Shown: positions 1 through 9,736, counted from the stretch's first letter. The stretch is 64,000 bases of DNA from Actinobacteria bacterium OV320 (GCA_001298545.1 LJCX01000019.1:62001-126000); one strand, 5' to 3'. Notes: a model not told the origin generated them from the sequence alone. Translations and numbers: made by a program.

Positions 1-159
1 GTTGAAACACCTGTCCGCAGGATCTTCGCAGCCACTGGACACACGGTCGGTGTGAGCTACGTCTATCAGGCCCGTTCCGACTCAGTTTCGCAGATGGTGA
101 AGCGGATGACGGCCCCGCCGGCCCCCGACCGCCCCTGGCCTACCCTGGGAGGTCACTGA
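1..159 (+). other. Upstream edge: open frame without start, overlapping the hemL promoter
   Basis: Frame 1 is open from the window edge to a TGA at 157-159 (52 codons), so it could be the last part of a gene that starts outside the window. Its third-codon-position G/C is only about 70 %, clearly below its neighbours, and a TACCCT hexamer that would suit the hemL -10 box lies inside it at 140-145. I therefore favour non-coding promoter sequence over a truncated gene. No product is recognised. Confidence 0.25.
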
Positions 160-205
160 CAACCGGAGTCCAGCAAGTCGGAGAAGGTCGGAGAAGTCGC
201 AGGTC

Positions 206-1525
206 ATGAGCGAACTGCCCTATTCATACGATGCGCCTGTATCGCAGGCGCTGTTCGACCGTGCGTCAGCCGTCACGCCGGGGGGTGTGAACTCGCCGGT
301 GCGCGCGTTCCGTGCCGTGGGCGGCACGCCCCGGTTCATGGTGTCCGGCACCGGCCCGTACCTGACGGACGCCGACGGCCGGGAGTACGTCGACCTGGTC
401 TGTTCCTGGGGGCCCATGATCCTCGGGCACGCGCACCCCGAGGTGATCGCCGCCGTGCAGGAGGCCGTCTCGCGCGGTACCTCCTTCGGTACGCCCGGTG
501 AGGGTGAGGTCGCGCTCGCCGAGGAGATGGTCGCCCGCATCGAGCCCCTGGAGGAGGTGCGGCTCGTCTCCAGCGGCACCGAGGCCACCATGTCGGCGAT
601 CCGGCTGGCCCGCGGGTTCACCCGGCGCACCAAGGTGATCAAGTTCGCCGGCTGCTACCACGGGCACGTCGACTCGCTCCTCGCGGCGGCCGGCTCCGGG
701 GTCGCCACCTTCGCGCTTCCCGACACCCCCGGCGTCACCGGCGCCCAGGCCGGCGACACCATCGTCCTGCCGTACAACGACCTCGAGGCCGTACAGGAGG
801 CCTTCCACCGGCACCCCGGCGAGATCGCCTGTGTGATCACCGAGGCCTCGCCGGGCAACATGGGAGTCGTGCCGCCCCTTCCCGGCTTCAACCAGGGGCT
901 CAAGGACGCCTGCCAGAACAACGGCGCGCTCTTCATCTCCGACGAGGTCATGACCGGGTTCCGTACCAGCCGGGCCGGCTGGTACGGGATCGACGGCGTG
1001 CGGCCCGACCTCATGACCTTCGGGAAGGTCATGGGCGGCGGCTTCCCCGCCGCGGCCTTCGGCGGGCGGGCGGACATCATGGCGCATCTCGCCCCCGCCG
1101 GGCCCGTCTACCAGGCCGGCACCCTCTCCGGGAACCCCGTGGCGACCGCTGCCGGGCTCGCCCAGCTGCGGCTCCTCGACGACGCCGCCTACGTCAGGAT
1201 CGACGACGTCTCCGTCCGGATCCGGACCCTGGTGTCGGAGGCGCTGGCCAAGGAGGGGGTCGCGCACACGCTCCAGAGCGCCTCCAACATGTTCTCCGTC
1301 TTCTTCACGGACCGGCCGGTCCGTGACTACGACGACGCCAGGGCGCAGGAGTCGTTCCGCTACACCGCCTTCTTCCACTCGCTGCTGGCGAACGGCGTGT
1401 ATCTGCCGCCGTCGTCCTTCGAGTCCTGGTTCGTGTCCACGGCCCACGACGACCAGGCCGTCCAGAGAATCGCCGACGCCCTCCCGGCGGCGGCCCGAGC
1501 GGCTGCGGAGGCCACAGCGGCATGA
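206..1525 (+). CDS. hemL: Glutamate-1-semialdehyde 2,1-aminomutase
   Basis: PLP-dependent cytoplasmic enzyme that moves the amino group of glutamate-1-semialdehyde to give 5-aminolevulinate, the last C5-pathway step before tetrapyrroles (haem, sirohaem, cobalamin). The 439-residue length is normal for HemL. Seen: the PLP-phosphate loop SSGTEAT near residue 124, CYHGH near 150, DEVMTGFR near 246, and the Schiff-base lysine in [11 protein letters not shown] (about K274). The ATG follows a TACCCT -10-like box at 140-145, giving a leader of roughly 55 nt. The stop overlaps the next start by 4 nt, so the phosphatase downstream is translationally coupled. Haem supply fits the cytochrome c maturation genes that follow. 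Confidence 0.97.
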   Translation: MSELPYSYDAPVSQALFDRASAVTPGGVNSPVRAFRAVGGTPRFMVSGTGPYLTDADGREYVDLVCSWGPMILGHAHPEVIAAVQEAVSRGTSFGTPGEGEVALAEEMVARIEPLEEVRLVSSGTEATMSAIRLARGFTRRTKVIKFAGCYHGHVDSLLAAAGSGVATFALPDTPGVTGAQAGDTIVLPYNDLEAVQEAFHRHPGEIACVITEASPGNMGVVPPLPGFNQGLKDACQNNGALFISDEVMTGFRTSRAGWYGIDGVRPDLMTFGKVMGGGFPAAAFGGRADIMAHLAPAGPVYQAGTLSGNPVATAAGLAQLRLLDDAAYVRIDDVSVRIRTLVSEALAKEGVAHTLQSASNMFSVFFTDRPVRDYDDARAQESFRYTAFFHSLLANGVYLPPSSFESWFVSTAHDDQAVQRIADALPAAARAAAEATAA

Positions 1526-2283
1526 CCACCCCGGAAAACGCCCCCGAGAACGCGCCCGACAAGGCCTTCGAGGACGAGCTCGAAGACGCCCTCGCGAACA
1601 CCTCGGGCAACAAGGACCTCACCGTCGTCCACCTCATGCGGCACGGTGAGGTCGACAACCCCGACGGGGTGCTCTACGGCCGTCTCGACGGCTACCACCT
1701 CTCCGAGCTGGGCCGGCAGATGGCCGACCGGGTCGCCGAGCACCTCGCCTCCCGCGACGTCACGCACGTCGTCGCCTCCCCGCTGGAGCGGGCGCAGGAG
1801 ACGGCGACGCCGATCGCCAAGGCGCACGGGCTCGACCTGGCCACCGACGCGCGGCTCCTGGAGGCGGAGAACGTCTTCCAGGGCAAGACCTTCGGTGTCG
1901 GGGACGGGGCGCTGCGCCGGCCCGAGAACTGGAAGCACCTCGTCAACCCGTTCAAGCCGTCCTGGGGCGAGCCGTACGTCGACCAGGTCGTCCGGATGAT
2001 GGGTGCGCTGGACGCGGCGAAGGACGCGGCCCGCGGGCGGGAGGCGGTGCTCGTCAGCCACCAGCTGCCGATCTGGATCGTGCGGTCCTACGTCGAGCGG
2101 CGGCGGCTGTGGCACGACCCGCGCAAGCGGCAGTGCACGCTCGCCTCGCTGACGACCTTCACGTACCAGGGCGACAGGATCGTGTCCGTCGGCTACAGCG
2201 AGCCCGCCATCGACCTGGTGCCCGCCCATCTCAGGGCCGGCGCCAAGCCGGTGCAGGGGAAGGGCAAGGCCTTCGGGGCGTAG
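1522..2283 (+). CDS. Histidine phosphatase family (phosphoglycerate mutase-like) protein
   Basis: A 253-residue member of the histidine phosphatase superfamily. The phosphoacceptor motif LMRHGE (His about 41) and the second catalytic histidine in LVSHQLP (about 180) are both present, with an acidic, Ala-rich N-terminal extension of about 30 residues before the core. The start overlaps the hemL stop (ATGA). A phosphomonoesterase activity is expected, but the substrate cannot be read from sequence; a true glycolytic mutase is unlikely given the divergent core. Co-expression with hemL and the cytochrome c genes is the only contextual clue. Confidence 0.85.
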   Translation: MTTPENAPENAPDKAFEDELEDALANTSGNKDLTVVHLMRHGEVDNPDGVLYGRLDGYHLSELGRQMADRVAEHLASRDVTHVVASPLERAQETATPIAKAHGLDLATDARLLEAENVFQGKTFGVGDGALRRPENWKHLVNPFKPSWGEPYVDQVVRMMGALDAAKDAARGREAVLVSHQLPIWIVRSYVERRRLWHDPRKRQCTLASLTTFTYQGDRIVSVGYSEPAIDLVPAHLRAGAKPVQGKGKAFGA

Positions 2284-2478
2284 GTCCACCACCCGGCCGG
2301 ATCCGCCCTCCGGGTCCGGCCTCCGGGTCCGCCTTCCATGTCCGGCCACCGGCTCTGGCCCCGGGAGCTCGTGGCCGGGCTGCCATGGCTGAAACAAGCC
2401 CCTCTGTTACGGAATCCGGAACTATCGGCGGAACCTCCTCGTTCGTCACGTCCTCTGAATGGGTGACCATCGGAAAAT
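2284..2478. promoter_or_regulatory. Intergenic region with ECF-sigma-type promoter
   Basis: The 195-bp gap carries a 12-bp direct repeat CCTCCGGGTCCG at 2307-2318 and 2320-2331, then GGAAC (2430-2434) separated by exactly 15 nt from GTC (2450-2452). GGAAC-N15-GTC resembles promoters read by envelope-stress ECF sigma factors such as sigma-E in Streptomyces. The transcript would start about 38 nt before the ATG at 2497, which suits an envelope lipoprotein. A second GGAAC lies at 2418. Confidence 0.4.
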
Positions 2479-2496
2479 GTGACGAACGGGGTTGCC

Positions 2497-3810
2497 ATGC
2501 GCGCCATCACCCGAAGGGGAGCACTCGGACTCGGCGCCGGGGCCGCCGCCGCTGCCGGACTCGTGGGCTGCGGCAGCCTCACGAACTCGGACGGGCCGAG
2601 CAACCCCGGCGGTTCCAGTGGCTCCGGCAAGCCCTCCGGCAGCCCCAGCCCGAAGGTCACCGCCCGCCCCATCGGCGACGGCTCCACCTCCTTCACCGGC
2701 AAGCAGCTCCACCAGCCGGCCAAGCCCGTGCCGCTCCAGCCCGGCGAGGAACCGCCGCAGTTCGTCGTCTTCTCCTGGGACGGGGCCGGCGAGGTCGGCA
2801 ACGGACTCTTCACGCGCTTCCTCGACCTCGCCAAGGAACACGGCGCGAGCATGACCTTCTTCCTCTCCGGGCTCTATCTGCTGCCCGAGTCGAAGAAGCG
2901 GCTCTACGACCCGCCGAACAACCCGCGCGGCGCCTCCGACATCGGCTACCTCACCGACGAGCACGTCAGGATGACCCTCGACGGCGTCCGCCGCGCCTGG
3001 CTCGAAGGGCACGAGATAGGCACCCACTTCAACGGGCACTTCTGCTCCGGGAACGGGACCGTCGGCAACTGGACGCCCAAGCAGTGGCGCAGCGAGATAG
3101 ACCAGGCGAAGTCGTTCGTGAAGGAGTGGCGGACCAACACCGGCTGGAACGACCTGCCCGCGCTGCCCTTCGACTACGACAAGGAACTCGTCGGCGGCCG
3201 GACGCCCTGTCTGCTCGGCCAGGACAATCTGCTGCCCACCGCCCGCGCCCTCGGCTGGCGCTACGACGCCTCCTCGCCGGGCGGGCGTCAGGTGTGGCCG
3301 CGGAAGAAGGACGGGCTCTGGGATCTGCCGTTGCAGCAGATACCTTTCCCCGGCCGCGGTTTCGAGGTCCTCTCGATGGACTACAACATGCTCGCCAACC
3401 AGTCGATCAACTCGACCAAGGCGCCCAGCCACAACTACCCGGGCTGGCGGCAGCAGTCCTCGCAGGCGTACATACAGGGATTCAAGCGGGCATTCGAGAC
3501 GAACCGCGCGCCCTTCTTCGTCGGCAACCACTTCGAGCAGTGGAACGGCGGCATCTACATGGACGCCGTCGAGGAGGCCTTCAAGCACATCGCGCGCGAG
3601 AAGGAGAAGGGCGCCGACGTACGGCTGGTCTCCTTCCGGCAGTTCGTGGACTGGATCGACGTCCAGAAGCCGGAGGTCCTCGAGAAGCTGCGCACCCTCG
3701 ACGTCGGGCAGCAGCCCGCCGGGGGCTGGAAGGCGTTCCTGGGCGCGAGCACGCCCTCCGCGTCCACCTCCGCCTCGACCTCGGCGGGTACCGCCGCCAA
3801 CGCTGCCTGA
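2497..3810 (+). CDS. Secreted polysaccharide-deacetylase-like lipoprotein
   Basis: A protein of 437 residues if read from the ATG at 2497; a GTG 18 nt upstream (2479) is possible. The N-terminus has a twin-arginine-like start (TRRGALGLG) and a lipobox LVGC with Cys25, followed by a Ser/Gly/Pro-rich linker, so export and lipid anchoring are predicted. The body resembles carbohydrate esterase family 4: an Asp-bearing strand FSWDGAGE near residue 90 and a THFNGH (HxxxH) metal motif near 175, but the usual TFDDG form is changed. It may deacetylate or merely bind a cell-wall glycan. The tail is Ala/Ser/Thr-rich. Confidence 0.8.
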   Translation: MRAITRRGALGLGAGAAAAAGLVGCGSLTNSDGPSNPGGSSGSGKPSGSPSPKVTARPIGDGSTSFTGKQLHQPAKPVPLQPGEEPPQFVVFSWDGAGEVGNGLFTRFLDLAKEHGASMTFFLSGLYLLPESKKRLYDPPNNPRGASDIGYLTDEHVRMTLDGVRRAWLEGHEIGTHFNGHFCSGNGTVGNWTPKQWRSEIDQAKSFVKEWRTNTGWNDLPALPFDYDKELVGGRTPCLLGQDNLLPTARALGWRYDASSPGGRQVWPRKKDGLWDLPLQQIPFPGRGFEVLSMDYNMLANQSINSTKAPSHNYPGWRQQSSQAYIQGFKRAFETNRAPFFVGNHFEQWNGGIYMDAVEEAFKHIAREKEKGADVRLVSFRQFVDWIDVQKPEVLEKLRTLDVGQQPAGGWKAFLGASTPSASTSASTSAGTAANAA

Positions 3811-3876
3811 AATGGGGTTTTCTCCCCGCAAGGGGGGTGCGCAAGATCCCCAGAACGGGCATGCGAAACTTTTCAC

Positions 3877-4509
3877 ATGAGTGCCGCCAGCCGCACCCCC
3901 CTGTGCTCGACCAGCCGGAACCGTTCGCGCCGTGCCGCCCTGACCGCGGCCGCCGGCGGAGCCGTCGCCGCACTGCTGCTGTCCGCCTGCACCTCCGGAG
4001 GAACCGCCGGAGGAGGCGGTGACACCAACTTCGTGATGGGCAAGGACGGCATCTCCACCGCGAAGAAGGGGACCCGCGCCGCGGCCCCCGACCTGTCCGG
4101 CAAGAGCGTCGCCGGAGGACAGCTGGACATCGCCGCCTACAAGGGCAAGGTCGTCGTCCTCAACGTGTGGGGCTCCTGGTGCGCTCCGTGCCGTGCCGAG
4201 GCGCCGGGCTTCCAGAAGGTCTACACGGACCTCAAGGGCCAGGGTGTGCAGTTCGTCGGCATCAACACCCTCGACACCAGCAACGACAACGCCCTCGCCT
4301 TCGAGAAGCAGCAGGGCATCACCTACCCCAGCCTGTCCGACCCGAAGGGCAAGCTGCTGCTGCGCTTCAAGAAGGGCACGCTCAGCCTCCAGGCCATCCC
4401 CTCCACGCTGGTCATCGACCGGGAGGGCAAGATCGCGGCCCGGTCGCTGGCCGCGCTCAGCGAGGACAGGCTGCGCAAGATGATCGCGCCCGTCCTCGCG
4501 GAGAAGTGA
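3877..4509 (+). CDS. TlpA/ResA-like thioredoxin-fold lipoprotein
   Basis: Extracytoplasmic thiol-disulfide reductase of 210 residues. A basic N-terminus with RR precedes a hydrophobic stretch and a lipobox LSAC (Cys38); the AhpC/TSA-thioredoxin domain begins near 70 and has the active site WCAPC at about 101-105 and the cis-Pro region AIPST. In system II cytochrome c maturation such a protein keeps the apocytochrome CXXCH thiols reduced for haem attachment. It is followed one base later by ccdA, its expected electron donor, so function follows strongly from context. The ATG at 3877 has only a poor ribosome site. Confidence 0.9.
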   Translation: MSAASRTPLCSTSRNRSRRAALTAAAGGAVAALLLSACTSGGTAGGGGDTNFVMGKDGISTAKKGTRAAAPDLSGKSVAGGQLDIAAYKGKVVVLNVWGSWCAPCRAEAPGFQKVYTDLKGQGVQFVGINTLDTSNDNALAFEKQQGITYPSLSDPKGKLLLRFKKGTLSLQAIPSTLVIDREGKIAARSLAALSEDRLRKMIAPVLAEK

Positions 4510-4510
4510 C

Positions 4511-5281
4511 GTGAGCGCGGTCACCACGCTCGCCGCGACGGGATACAACGACACCGTGCTCAACGGCGCGTTGCTGGTCGCGCTGCCGATCGCGCTGCTC
4601 GGCGGGCTCGTCTCCTTCTTCTCGCCGTGCGTCCTGCCGCTCGTCCCCGGCTATCTGTCGTACGTAACCGGCGTCGCCGGCACCGACCTGGCCGAGGCCC
4701 GCCGCGGGCGGATGGTCGCCGGTGCCTCGCTCTTCGTCCTCGGCTTCACCGCCGTGTTCGTCTCCAGCGGGGCCCTGTTCGGCTACTTCGGCGAGAACCT
4801 CCAGGCCAACCAGGACGTCCTGTCCAAGGTGCTGGGTGTGCTCATGATCCTCATGGGCGTCTTCTTCATGGGGCTGATGCCCTGGATGACCCAGCGTGAG
4901 TTCCGCTTCCACAAGCGGCCCGTAGCCGGGCTGGCCGGCGCCCCGCTGCTCGGCGCGCTGTTCGGCATCGGCTGGACCCCGTGCATCGGCCCGACCCTCG
5001 CCTCCGTGATCGCCCTCTCCTCCCAGCAGGGAAGCGCGGGCCGCGGTGCCATACTGACCGTCGCCTACTGCCTCGGCCTCGGCGTGCCCTTCGTGCTCGC
5101 CGCGGTCGCCTTCCGCAAGGCGCTCGGTGCCTTCGGCTGGGTCAAGCGTCACTACGCCTGGGTGATGCGGATCGGCGGCACGATGATGATCGTGACCGGT
5201 CTGCTGCTGCTGACCGGTGCCTGGGACCGCCTTGTGCAGGACATCCAGTCCTGGTCCGTCGGCTTCACCGTAGGGATCTGA
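4511..5281 (+). CDS. ccdA: Cytochrome c biogenesis protein CcdA (DsbD transmembrane family)
   Basis: A 256-residue integral membrane protein with about six helices that carries electrons from cytoplasmic thioredoxin across the membrane. The paired redox cysteines are visible in SPCVLPLVPGY near residue 40 and GWTPCIGPT near 158, the two halves of the internally duplicated CcdA fold. It starts with GTG one base after the stop of the thioredoxin-like lipoprotein and is followed three bases later by resB, making a tight operon for system II cytochrome c assembly. Confidence 0.95.
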   Translation: MSAVTTLAATGYNDTVLNGALLVALPIALLGGLVSFFSPCVLPLVPGYLSYVTGVAGTDLAEARRGRMVAGASLFVLGFTAVFVSSGALFGYFGENLQANQDVLSKVLGVLMILMGVFFMGLMPWMTQREFRFHKRPVAGLAGAPLLGALFGIGWTPCIGPTLASVIALSSQQGSAGRGAILTVAYCLGLGVPFVLAAVAFRKALGAFGWVKRHYAWVMRIGGTMMIVTGLLLLTGAWDRLVQDIQSWSVGFTVGI

Positions 5282-5284
5282 TTC

Positions 5285-7021
5285 ATGAGCAAGAGCACCG
5301 TCGGCCCCGCCCCGGGCGAGACCCCGGCCGCCTCCGACGAGCAGGATCTCGGCGCCGCCGGATCCCAGCTGTCCACCGCGCCCGTGGACACGCTGGCCAG
5401 TGGGCCCGCCCTGGGGCTCATCGGCTGGGCCCGCTGGTTCTGGCGGCAGCTCACCTCCATGCGGGTCGCGCTGCTGCTGCTCCTGCTGCTGGCGCTCGGC
5501 GCGATCCCCGGTTCGCTGATCCCGCAGTCCGGCACCGACGAGACCAAGGTCGCCGAATTCCGTCAGGCCCACGGGACGCTCGCGCCGATCTACGACAGGC
5601 TCGGCCTCTTCCACGTCTACAGCTCGGTGTGGTTCTCCGCGATCTACATCCTGCTGTTCGTCTCCCTCATCGGCTGCATCGTGCCCCGCACCTGGCAGTT
5701 CGTCGGTCAGCTGCGCAGCCGCCCGCCGGGTGCGCCGAAGCGGCTGACCCGGCTGCCCGCGTACACGACCTGGCGCACCGACGCCGAGCCGGAACAGGTC
5801 CGTGCGGCCGCGCTCACCCTGCTGCGCAAGCGCCGCTTCCGCGCCCACCTGGCCGGGGACGCCGTCGCCGGGGAGAAGGGCTACCTCCGTGAGGTCGGCA
5901 ACCTCTCCTTCCACATCGCGCTGATCGTGATGCTGGTCGCCTTCGCCTGCGGCCAGCTCTACAAGTCCGAGGGGAACAAGCTGGTCGTCGAGGGCGACGG
6001 CTTCTCCAACACCCTCACCCAGTACAACGACTTCAAGTCCGGCAACCTCTTCGGCACCGACGACCTGAACCCGTTCAGCTTCACCCTGGACAAGTTCACC
6101 GGCACGTACGAGACCTCGGGTCCCAACACGGGCACCGCACGCACCTTCCAGTCCGCCATCACCTACAGCGTGGGCGCCTACGGCAAGGACAAGAAGGCCG
6201 TCGTCAAGGTCAACCACCCGCTGGAGATCGACGACTCGAAGATCTACCTCACCGCCCACGGCTACGCGCCTCTCATCACCGTCCGCGACGGCAAGGGCAA
6301 CGTCGTCTACCGTGACGCGGTGCCGCTGCTGCCGCTCGACTCCAACATCACCTCCAGCGGTGTGATCAAGGTCTTCGACGGTTACCGGGACGCCAAGGGC
6401 GTCGGTGAGCAGCTGGGCATCTCGGCCTTCTTCCTGCCCACGTACACCAAGGGCAGCGAGGCGGCCTCGACGTTCCCGGCGCTGCGCAACCCGGTGCTGA
6501 ACCTGACGCCGTACCACGGCGACCTCGGCGTCGACTCGGGCATCCCGCAGAGCGTGTACCAGCTCGACAAGTCGCACATGAAGGAGTTCAAGGACTCCAA
6601 GGGCGCCCAGCTGCGGGACAACCTCGAGCCCGGCGAGACCATGACCCTCCCGAACGGCGCCGGCTCGGTGACCTACGAGGGCACCAAGGAGTGGGCGAAC
6701 TTCCAGATCACCCAGCAGCCCGCGAGCGGCTGGGCGCTGGGCGGGGCCATCACCGCGATCTTCGGTCTCGCCGGTTCCCTGTTCCTCCAGCGCCGCCGGG
6801 TCTGGGTGCGCGCGGTGAAGGGCGACGACGGGGTGACGGTCGTCGAGATGGGCGGACTCGGCCGCAGCGAGTCGGCCAAGGTGCCCGAGGAACTCGGCGA
6901 CCTCGCCGGAATCCTCTACGACCAGGCTCCCTCGACCCCGGACCCCGACACCCCCGGGCCGTCCGCATCCTCCGCGTCCCCCGAACCCGAAGTCGTACCT
7001 GCCGAAGGGGCTGAGAAATGA
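5285..7021 (+). CDS. resB: Cytochrome c biogenesis protein ResB (Ccs1)
   Basis: Large membrane protein (578 residues) of the ResB/Ccs1 family that, with CcsB/ResC, carries haem across the membrane and ligates it to apocytochromes c. Seen: helices near 48-80 and 110-135, a third near 200-220, a long extracytoplasmic domain (about 225-490) and a last helix near 500-520, then an acidic Pro-rich cytoplasmic tail. The four-nucleotide ATGA overlap at its end couples it to ccsB. Confidence 0.95.
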   Translation: MSKSTVGPAPGETPAASDEQDLGAAGSQLSTAPVDTLASGPALGLIGWARWFWRQLTSMRVALLLLLLLALGAIPGSLIPQSGTDETKVAEFRQAHGTLAPIYDRLGLFHVYSSVWFSAIYILLFVSLIGCIVPRTWQFVGQLRSRPPGAPKRLTRLPAYTTWRTDAEPEQVRAAALTLLRKRRFRAHLAGDAVAGEKGYLREVGNLSFHIALIVMLVAFACGQLYKSEGNKLVVEGDGFSNTLTQYNDFKSGNLFGTDDLNPFSFTLDKFTGTYETSGPNTGTARTFQSAITYSVGAYGKDKKAVVKVNHPLEIDDSKIYLTAHGYAPLITVRDGKGNVVYRDAVPLLPLDSNITSSGVIKVFDGYRDAKGVGEQLGISAFFLPTYTKGSEAASTFPALRNPVLNLTPYHGDLGVDSGIPQSVYQLDKSHMKEFKDSKGAQLRDNLEPGETMTLPNGAGSVTYEGTKEWANFQITQQPASGWALGGAITAIFGLAGSLFLQRRRVWVRAVKGDDGVTVVEMGGLGRSESAKVPEELGDLAGILYDQAPSTPDPDTPGPSASSASPEPEVVPAEGAEK

Positions 7022-8112
7022 CTCTCGCCGCCACCACGGAGCTTGCCGCCGCCACCAACGAGAACCTCGCGAGCATCAGCAACACGCTGATCTACTCCGC
7101 GATGGCCGTCTACACCCTGGCCTTCTTCGCGTACATCGCCGAATGGCTCCTCGGCAGTCGCAGCAAGGTCGGCCGTACCGCCGCCGCGCTCACCGCCACG
7201 ACCGCGGCCAAGGGCCCGGCCGTCACGGCCGGGAAGAAGGGCGGGACGGCCGTCCTGGAGCGGCCGCAGGTCGTCGTGCGCTCCGCGGCCGGCGCGCGCG
7301 ACGTGCCCGACGGGCCCGGCGCGCACGGCGGTGACGAGCAGGGCGACATGTACGGCCGGATCGCCATCTCCCTGACGGTGCTCGCGTTCCTGGTCGAGCT
7401 GGGCGGCGTGATCGCCCGCGCGGCCTCGGTGGAGCGGGCCCCGTGGGGCAACATGTACGAGTTCAACCTCACCTTCTCCACGGTGGCCGTCGGCGTGTAC
7501 CTCGGGCTGCTGGCGCTGAGGAAGAACGTGCGCTGGCTCGGCCTGTTCCTGATCACCTCGGTGCTGCTGGACCTGGGGCTCGCGGTCACCGTCCTCTACA
7601 CGGCGAGCGACCAGCTGGTCCCGGCGCTGCACTCGTACTGGCTGTACATCCACGTCTCCACCGCGATCTTCTGCGGCGCGGTGTTCTACGTCGGCGCGGT
7701 CGCCACGATCCTGTACCTGTTCAAGGACGCCTACGAGAACAAGCTGGCGACCGGCGGGAAGCCCGGTAAGTTCGCCAACTCGGTCCTGGACCGGCTGCCC
7801 GCCTCGGCCTCGCTCGACAAGTTCGCCTACCGCGTCAACGCGGCCGTCTTCCCGCTGTGGACGTTCACGATCATCGCGGGCGCCATCTGGGCGGGCGACG
7901 CCTGGGGCCGCTACTGGGGCTGGGACCCCAAGGAGACCTGGTCGTTCATCACCTGGGTCGCCTACGCCTGCTACCTGCACGCCCGGGCCACGGCCGGCTG
8001 GAAGGGCCGCAAGGCCGCCTACCTGGCCATGATCGCGTTCGGCTGCTGGCTGTTCAACTACTACGGCGTCAACATCTTCGTCTCTGGAAAGCACTCGTAC
8101 GCGGGCGTGTAG
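7018..8112 (+). CDS. ccsB: Haem-handling cytochrome c assembly protein CcsB (CcsA/ResC family)
   Basis: Polytopic membrane protein of 364 residues, partner of ResB in the system II haem lyase. The diagnostic tryptophan-rich motif is intact as YWGWDPKETWSF near residue 300, and the upstream WGNMYEF element (about 142-148) and conserved histidines are present. The N-terminal region (residues 40-110) is an unusually Ala/Gly/Lys-rich linker between the first and second helices. It ends the operon and is followed at once by a strong terminator hairpin. Confidence 0.95.
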   Translation: MTLAATTELAAATNENLASISNTLIYSAMAVYTLAFFAYIAEWLLGSRSKVGRTAAALTATTAAKGPAVTAGKKGGTAVLERPQVVVRSAAGARDVPDGPGAHGGDEQGDMYGRIAISLTVLAFLVELGGVIARAASVERAPWGNMYEFNLTFSTVAVGVYLGLLALRKNVRWLGLFLITSVLLDLGLAVTVLYTASDQLVPALHSYWLYIHVSTAIFCGAVFYVGAVATILYLFKDAYENKLATGGKPGKFANSVLDRLPASASLDKFAYRVNAAVFPLWTFTIIAGAIWAGDAWGRYWGWDPKETWSFITWVAYACYLHARATAGWKGRKAAYLAMIAFGCWLFNYYGVNIFVSGKHSYAGV

Positions 8113-8124
8113 CCGCCCGCGGCG

Positions 8125-8167
8125 AAGGCCGGTTCCCGTGACCCCGGGTCACGGGAACCGGCCTTTT
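8125..8167 (+). terminator. Rho-independent terminator after ccsB
   Basis: A perfect 20-bp inverted repeat (left arm 8125-8144 starting AAGGCCGG, right arm 8146-8165) with a run of five T at 8163-8167. It lies 12 bp after the ccsB stop and 12 bp before the stop of the convergent gene, so it probably terminates both transcripts; the A's at 8125-8126 give only a short U-tract for the minus strand. Confidence 0.9.
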
Positions 8168-8179
8168 TCCGTCGAGTCG

Positions 8180-9736
8180 TCAGGACGGCGGCAGGCACTC
8201 CGTGGTCGGGGGCTTGCCCTCCGGCCAGGCGATGCGGACGAAGCGGGAGCCGCCGTCGGGGTGGAGTTCCACGATCGGTACGGCCTTGTCGTACGGATTG
8301 CCGTGCACGTCCAGGCAGATCCAGCCGCTCGCCCCGCTCACCCGCAGCGAGCCCTTGACCTGCGGCCACTGGAGGCCGACGTCCGCGAGGGGCGGGACGG
8401 TCGCGCCGTCGGGAGTTGCCTCGCGGATGCCGTGCACGGCCAGCGTCATCGCGTCGAATCCGATGATCAGCTGGCCGTCCTCCAGGGCGATGTCGCCGAT
8501 CGGGCCCACCGGCTCGCGGGCGCTGCGGGCGAGGAGGTCGGTGAGGACCTTCGCGTCCGCGGCCGAACCGCCCCGCAGGGTCACGGGGGCGTTCACCCAG
8601 GCGTCCGGGTGGGCGAGCGAGGTGTAGCGGACGGAGAGGTTGTGGGTGAGGGCCGTGCGGTCCAGTTTCTTGTCGCCGGACAGGTACGAGCCCTCGTCGC
8701 CCGTCAGTACCGTGAACTTCCGGTTCTGGCAGCCGCGCGTGCCGAGCGCGTTGACGAACTGCCGCAACTGCGTGTGCCGGCCCGCGAACAGGATCGTGTC
8801 GGTCTCCGCGGAGGTGTCGCACACCAGGTGGGTGATCTGCCGGAAGGTGTTCGCCGTCGTCCCCTCCTGGGTGCGGTCGGCGGGCGGGGTGAACGGCTGC
8901 GGCTCGTAGGGCGAGCCCTTCAGCAGCGCGGCGAACGACGTCTGGAGCGTCCGCGTGTACGGGTCGCCCGGCTTGTCGTACACCAGCAGGGCCCGACCGG
9001 CGTCGACCTTGGCGAACGAGGCCAGGGCGCGTGCCTCGTCCGTGTTGGTGGGGGAGACCCGGGCCAGGCCGGGGAAGGGGTCCTTGCCGTGCTGTCCGTT
9101 GGCGAGGTTGTCGGCGGTGATGGAGGCGCCGACCACCGGGATGCCCCGCCGGGTCAGTTCCGCCACGGCCTTCTTGTTGTTGTCGGTGCTCTGCCCGACC
9201 CCGGCGACCGCGCGCAGCCGGTCGGCTCCCTTCGCCATCCGCTCCAGCCGGTCGACCATCGTCCTCCAGTGGTCGCTGGTGGCACCCGGGTTGGCGAGCA
9301 CCAGGCGGATCGCCGGAGCCTGGCCGTTGGAGGTGTGGTTGGCCTGCCACTGGGCCAGGTAGGCGCCCTGCACCTCGTGCTGGATGTCGCTGAGCGTCGA
9401 GGGGGTGGCGGCGGTGTACGGCAGCATCAGCGCGACCGTGACGTAACCGCCCGCCTTGAGCCGGTCGTTCTCCCGGTCGATGGCCCGCACCGCGTCCCGC
9501 AGCTGGGGATGCCCGAAGTCGTAGGCGCCCGTGGCCACGCCCACGCACTCGTCGCTGCCGGCCGGACGGGCCACCCCGGGCGCGCAGGACCGGTCCTCGT
9601 CGGTGACCGCCCGCACGGCGAAGACCAGCCCGGTCAGCACGGCGGCCGTGATCAGCAGTGCCAGATAGCGGTAGAGGCGGATCTCCCAGATCTCCCGCAG
9701 CCACCGCACCAGCGGGCTTCTGACTCCGTCGGCCAT
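8180..9736 (-). CDS. Membrane-anchored type I periplasmic-binding-fold protein
   Basis: A protein of 518 residues, start ATG at 9736 sharing one base with the preceding stop (TGATG). Residues 1-21 are cytoplasmic, 22-43 form one hydrophobic helix, and the rest is outside. The body resembles leucine/isoleucine/valine-binding and receptor-type ligand domains: alternating beta strands and helices with GIPVVGASITADN near 190 and repeated LLVYDK/FAGRHTQL-type strands. No permease or ABC ATPase is adjacent; instead it is coupled to a large P-loop protein. A sensor or ligand-presenting role is therefore as likely as transport. The ligand is unknown. Confidence 0.75.
   Translation of the reverse strand: MADGVRSPLVRWLREIWEIRLYRYLALLITAAVLTGLVFAVRAVTDEDRSCAPGVARPAGSDECVGVATGAYDFGHPQLRDAVRAIDRENDRLKAGGYVTVALMLPYTAATPSTLSDIQHEVQGAYLAQWQANHTSNGQAPAIRLVLANPGATSDHWRTMVDRLERMAKGADRLRAVAGVGQSTDNNKKAVAELTRRGIPVVGASITADNLANGQHGKDPFPGLARVSPTNTDEARALASFAKVDAGRALLVYDKPGDPYTRTLQTSFAALLKGSPYEPQPFTPPADRTQEGTTANTFRQITHLVCDTSAETDTILFAGRHTQLRQFVNALGTRGCQNRKFTVLTGDEGSYLSGDKKLDRTALTHNLSVRYTSLAHPDAWVNAPVTLRGGSAADAKVLTDLLARSAREPVGPIGDIALEDGQLIIGFDAMTLAVHGIREATPDGATVPPLADVGLQWPQVKGSLRVSGASGWICLDVHGNPYDKAVPIVELHPDGGSRFVRIAWPEGKPPTTECLPPS

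Noticed and set aside
1..159. 3' end of a gene running in from the left edge
   Set aside because: Open frame, but third-position G/C is low and a -10-like box for hemL lies inside it; kept only as a low-confidence feature.
266..1447. Long antisense frame opposite hemL, and similar long Arg/Gly/Ala/Pro-rich frames opposite or beside most genes (for example 2446-4563 minus, 4457-6577 minus, 8138-10129 plus, 10240-13083 plus)
   Set aside because: High G+C removes stop codons in shadow frames. These have unnatural composition and no recognisable motifs, and lie over genes with clear families.
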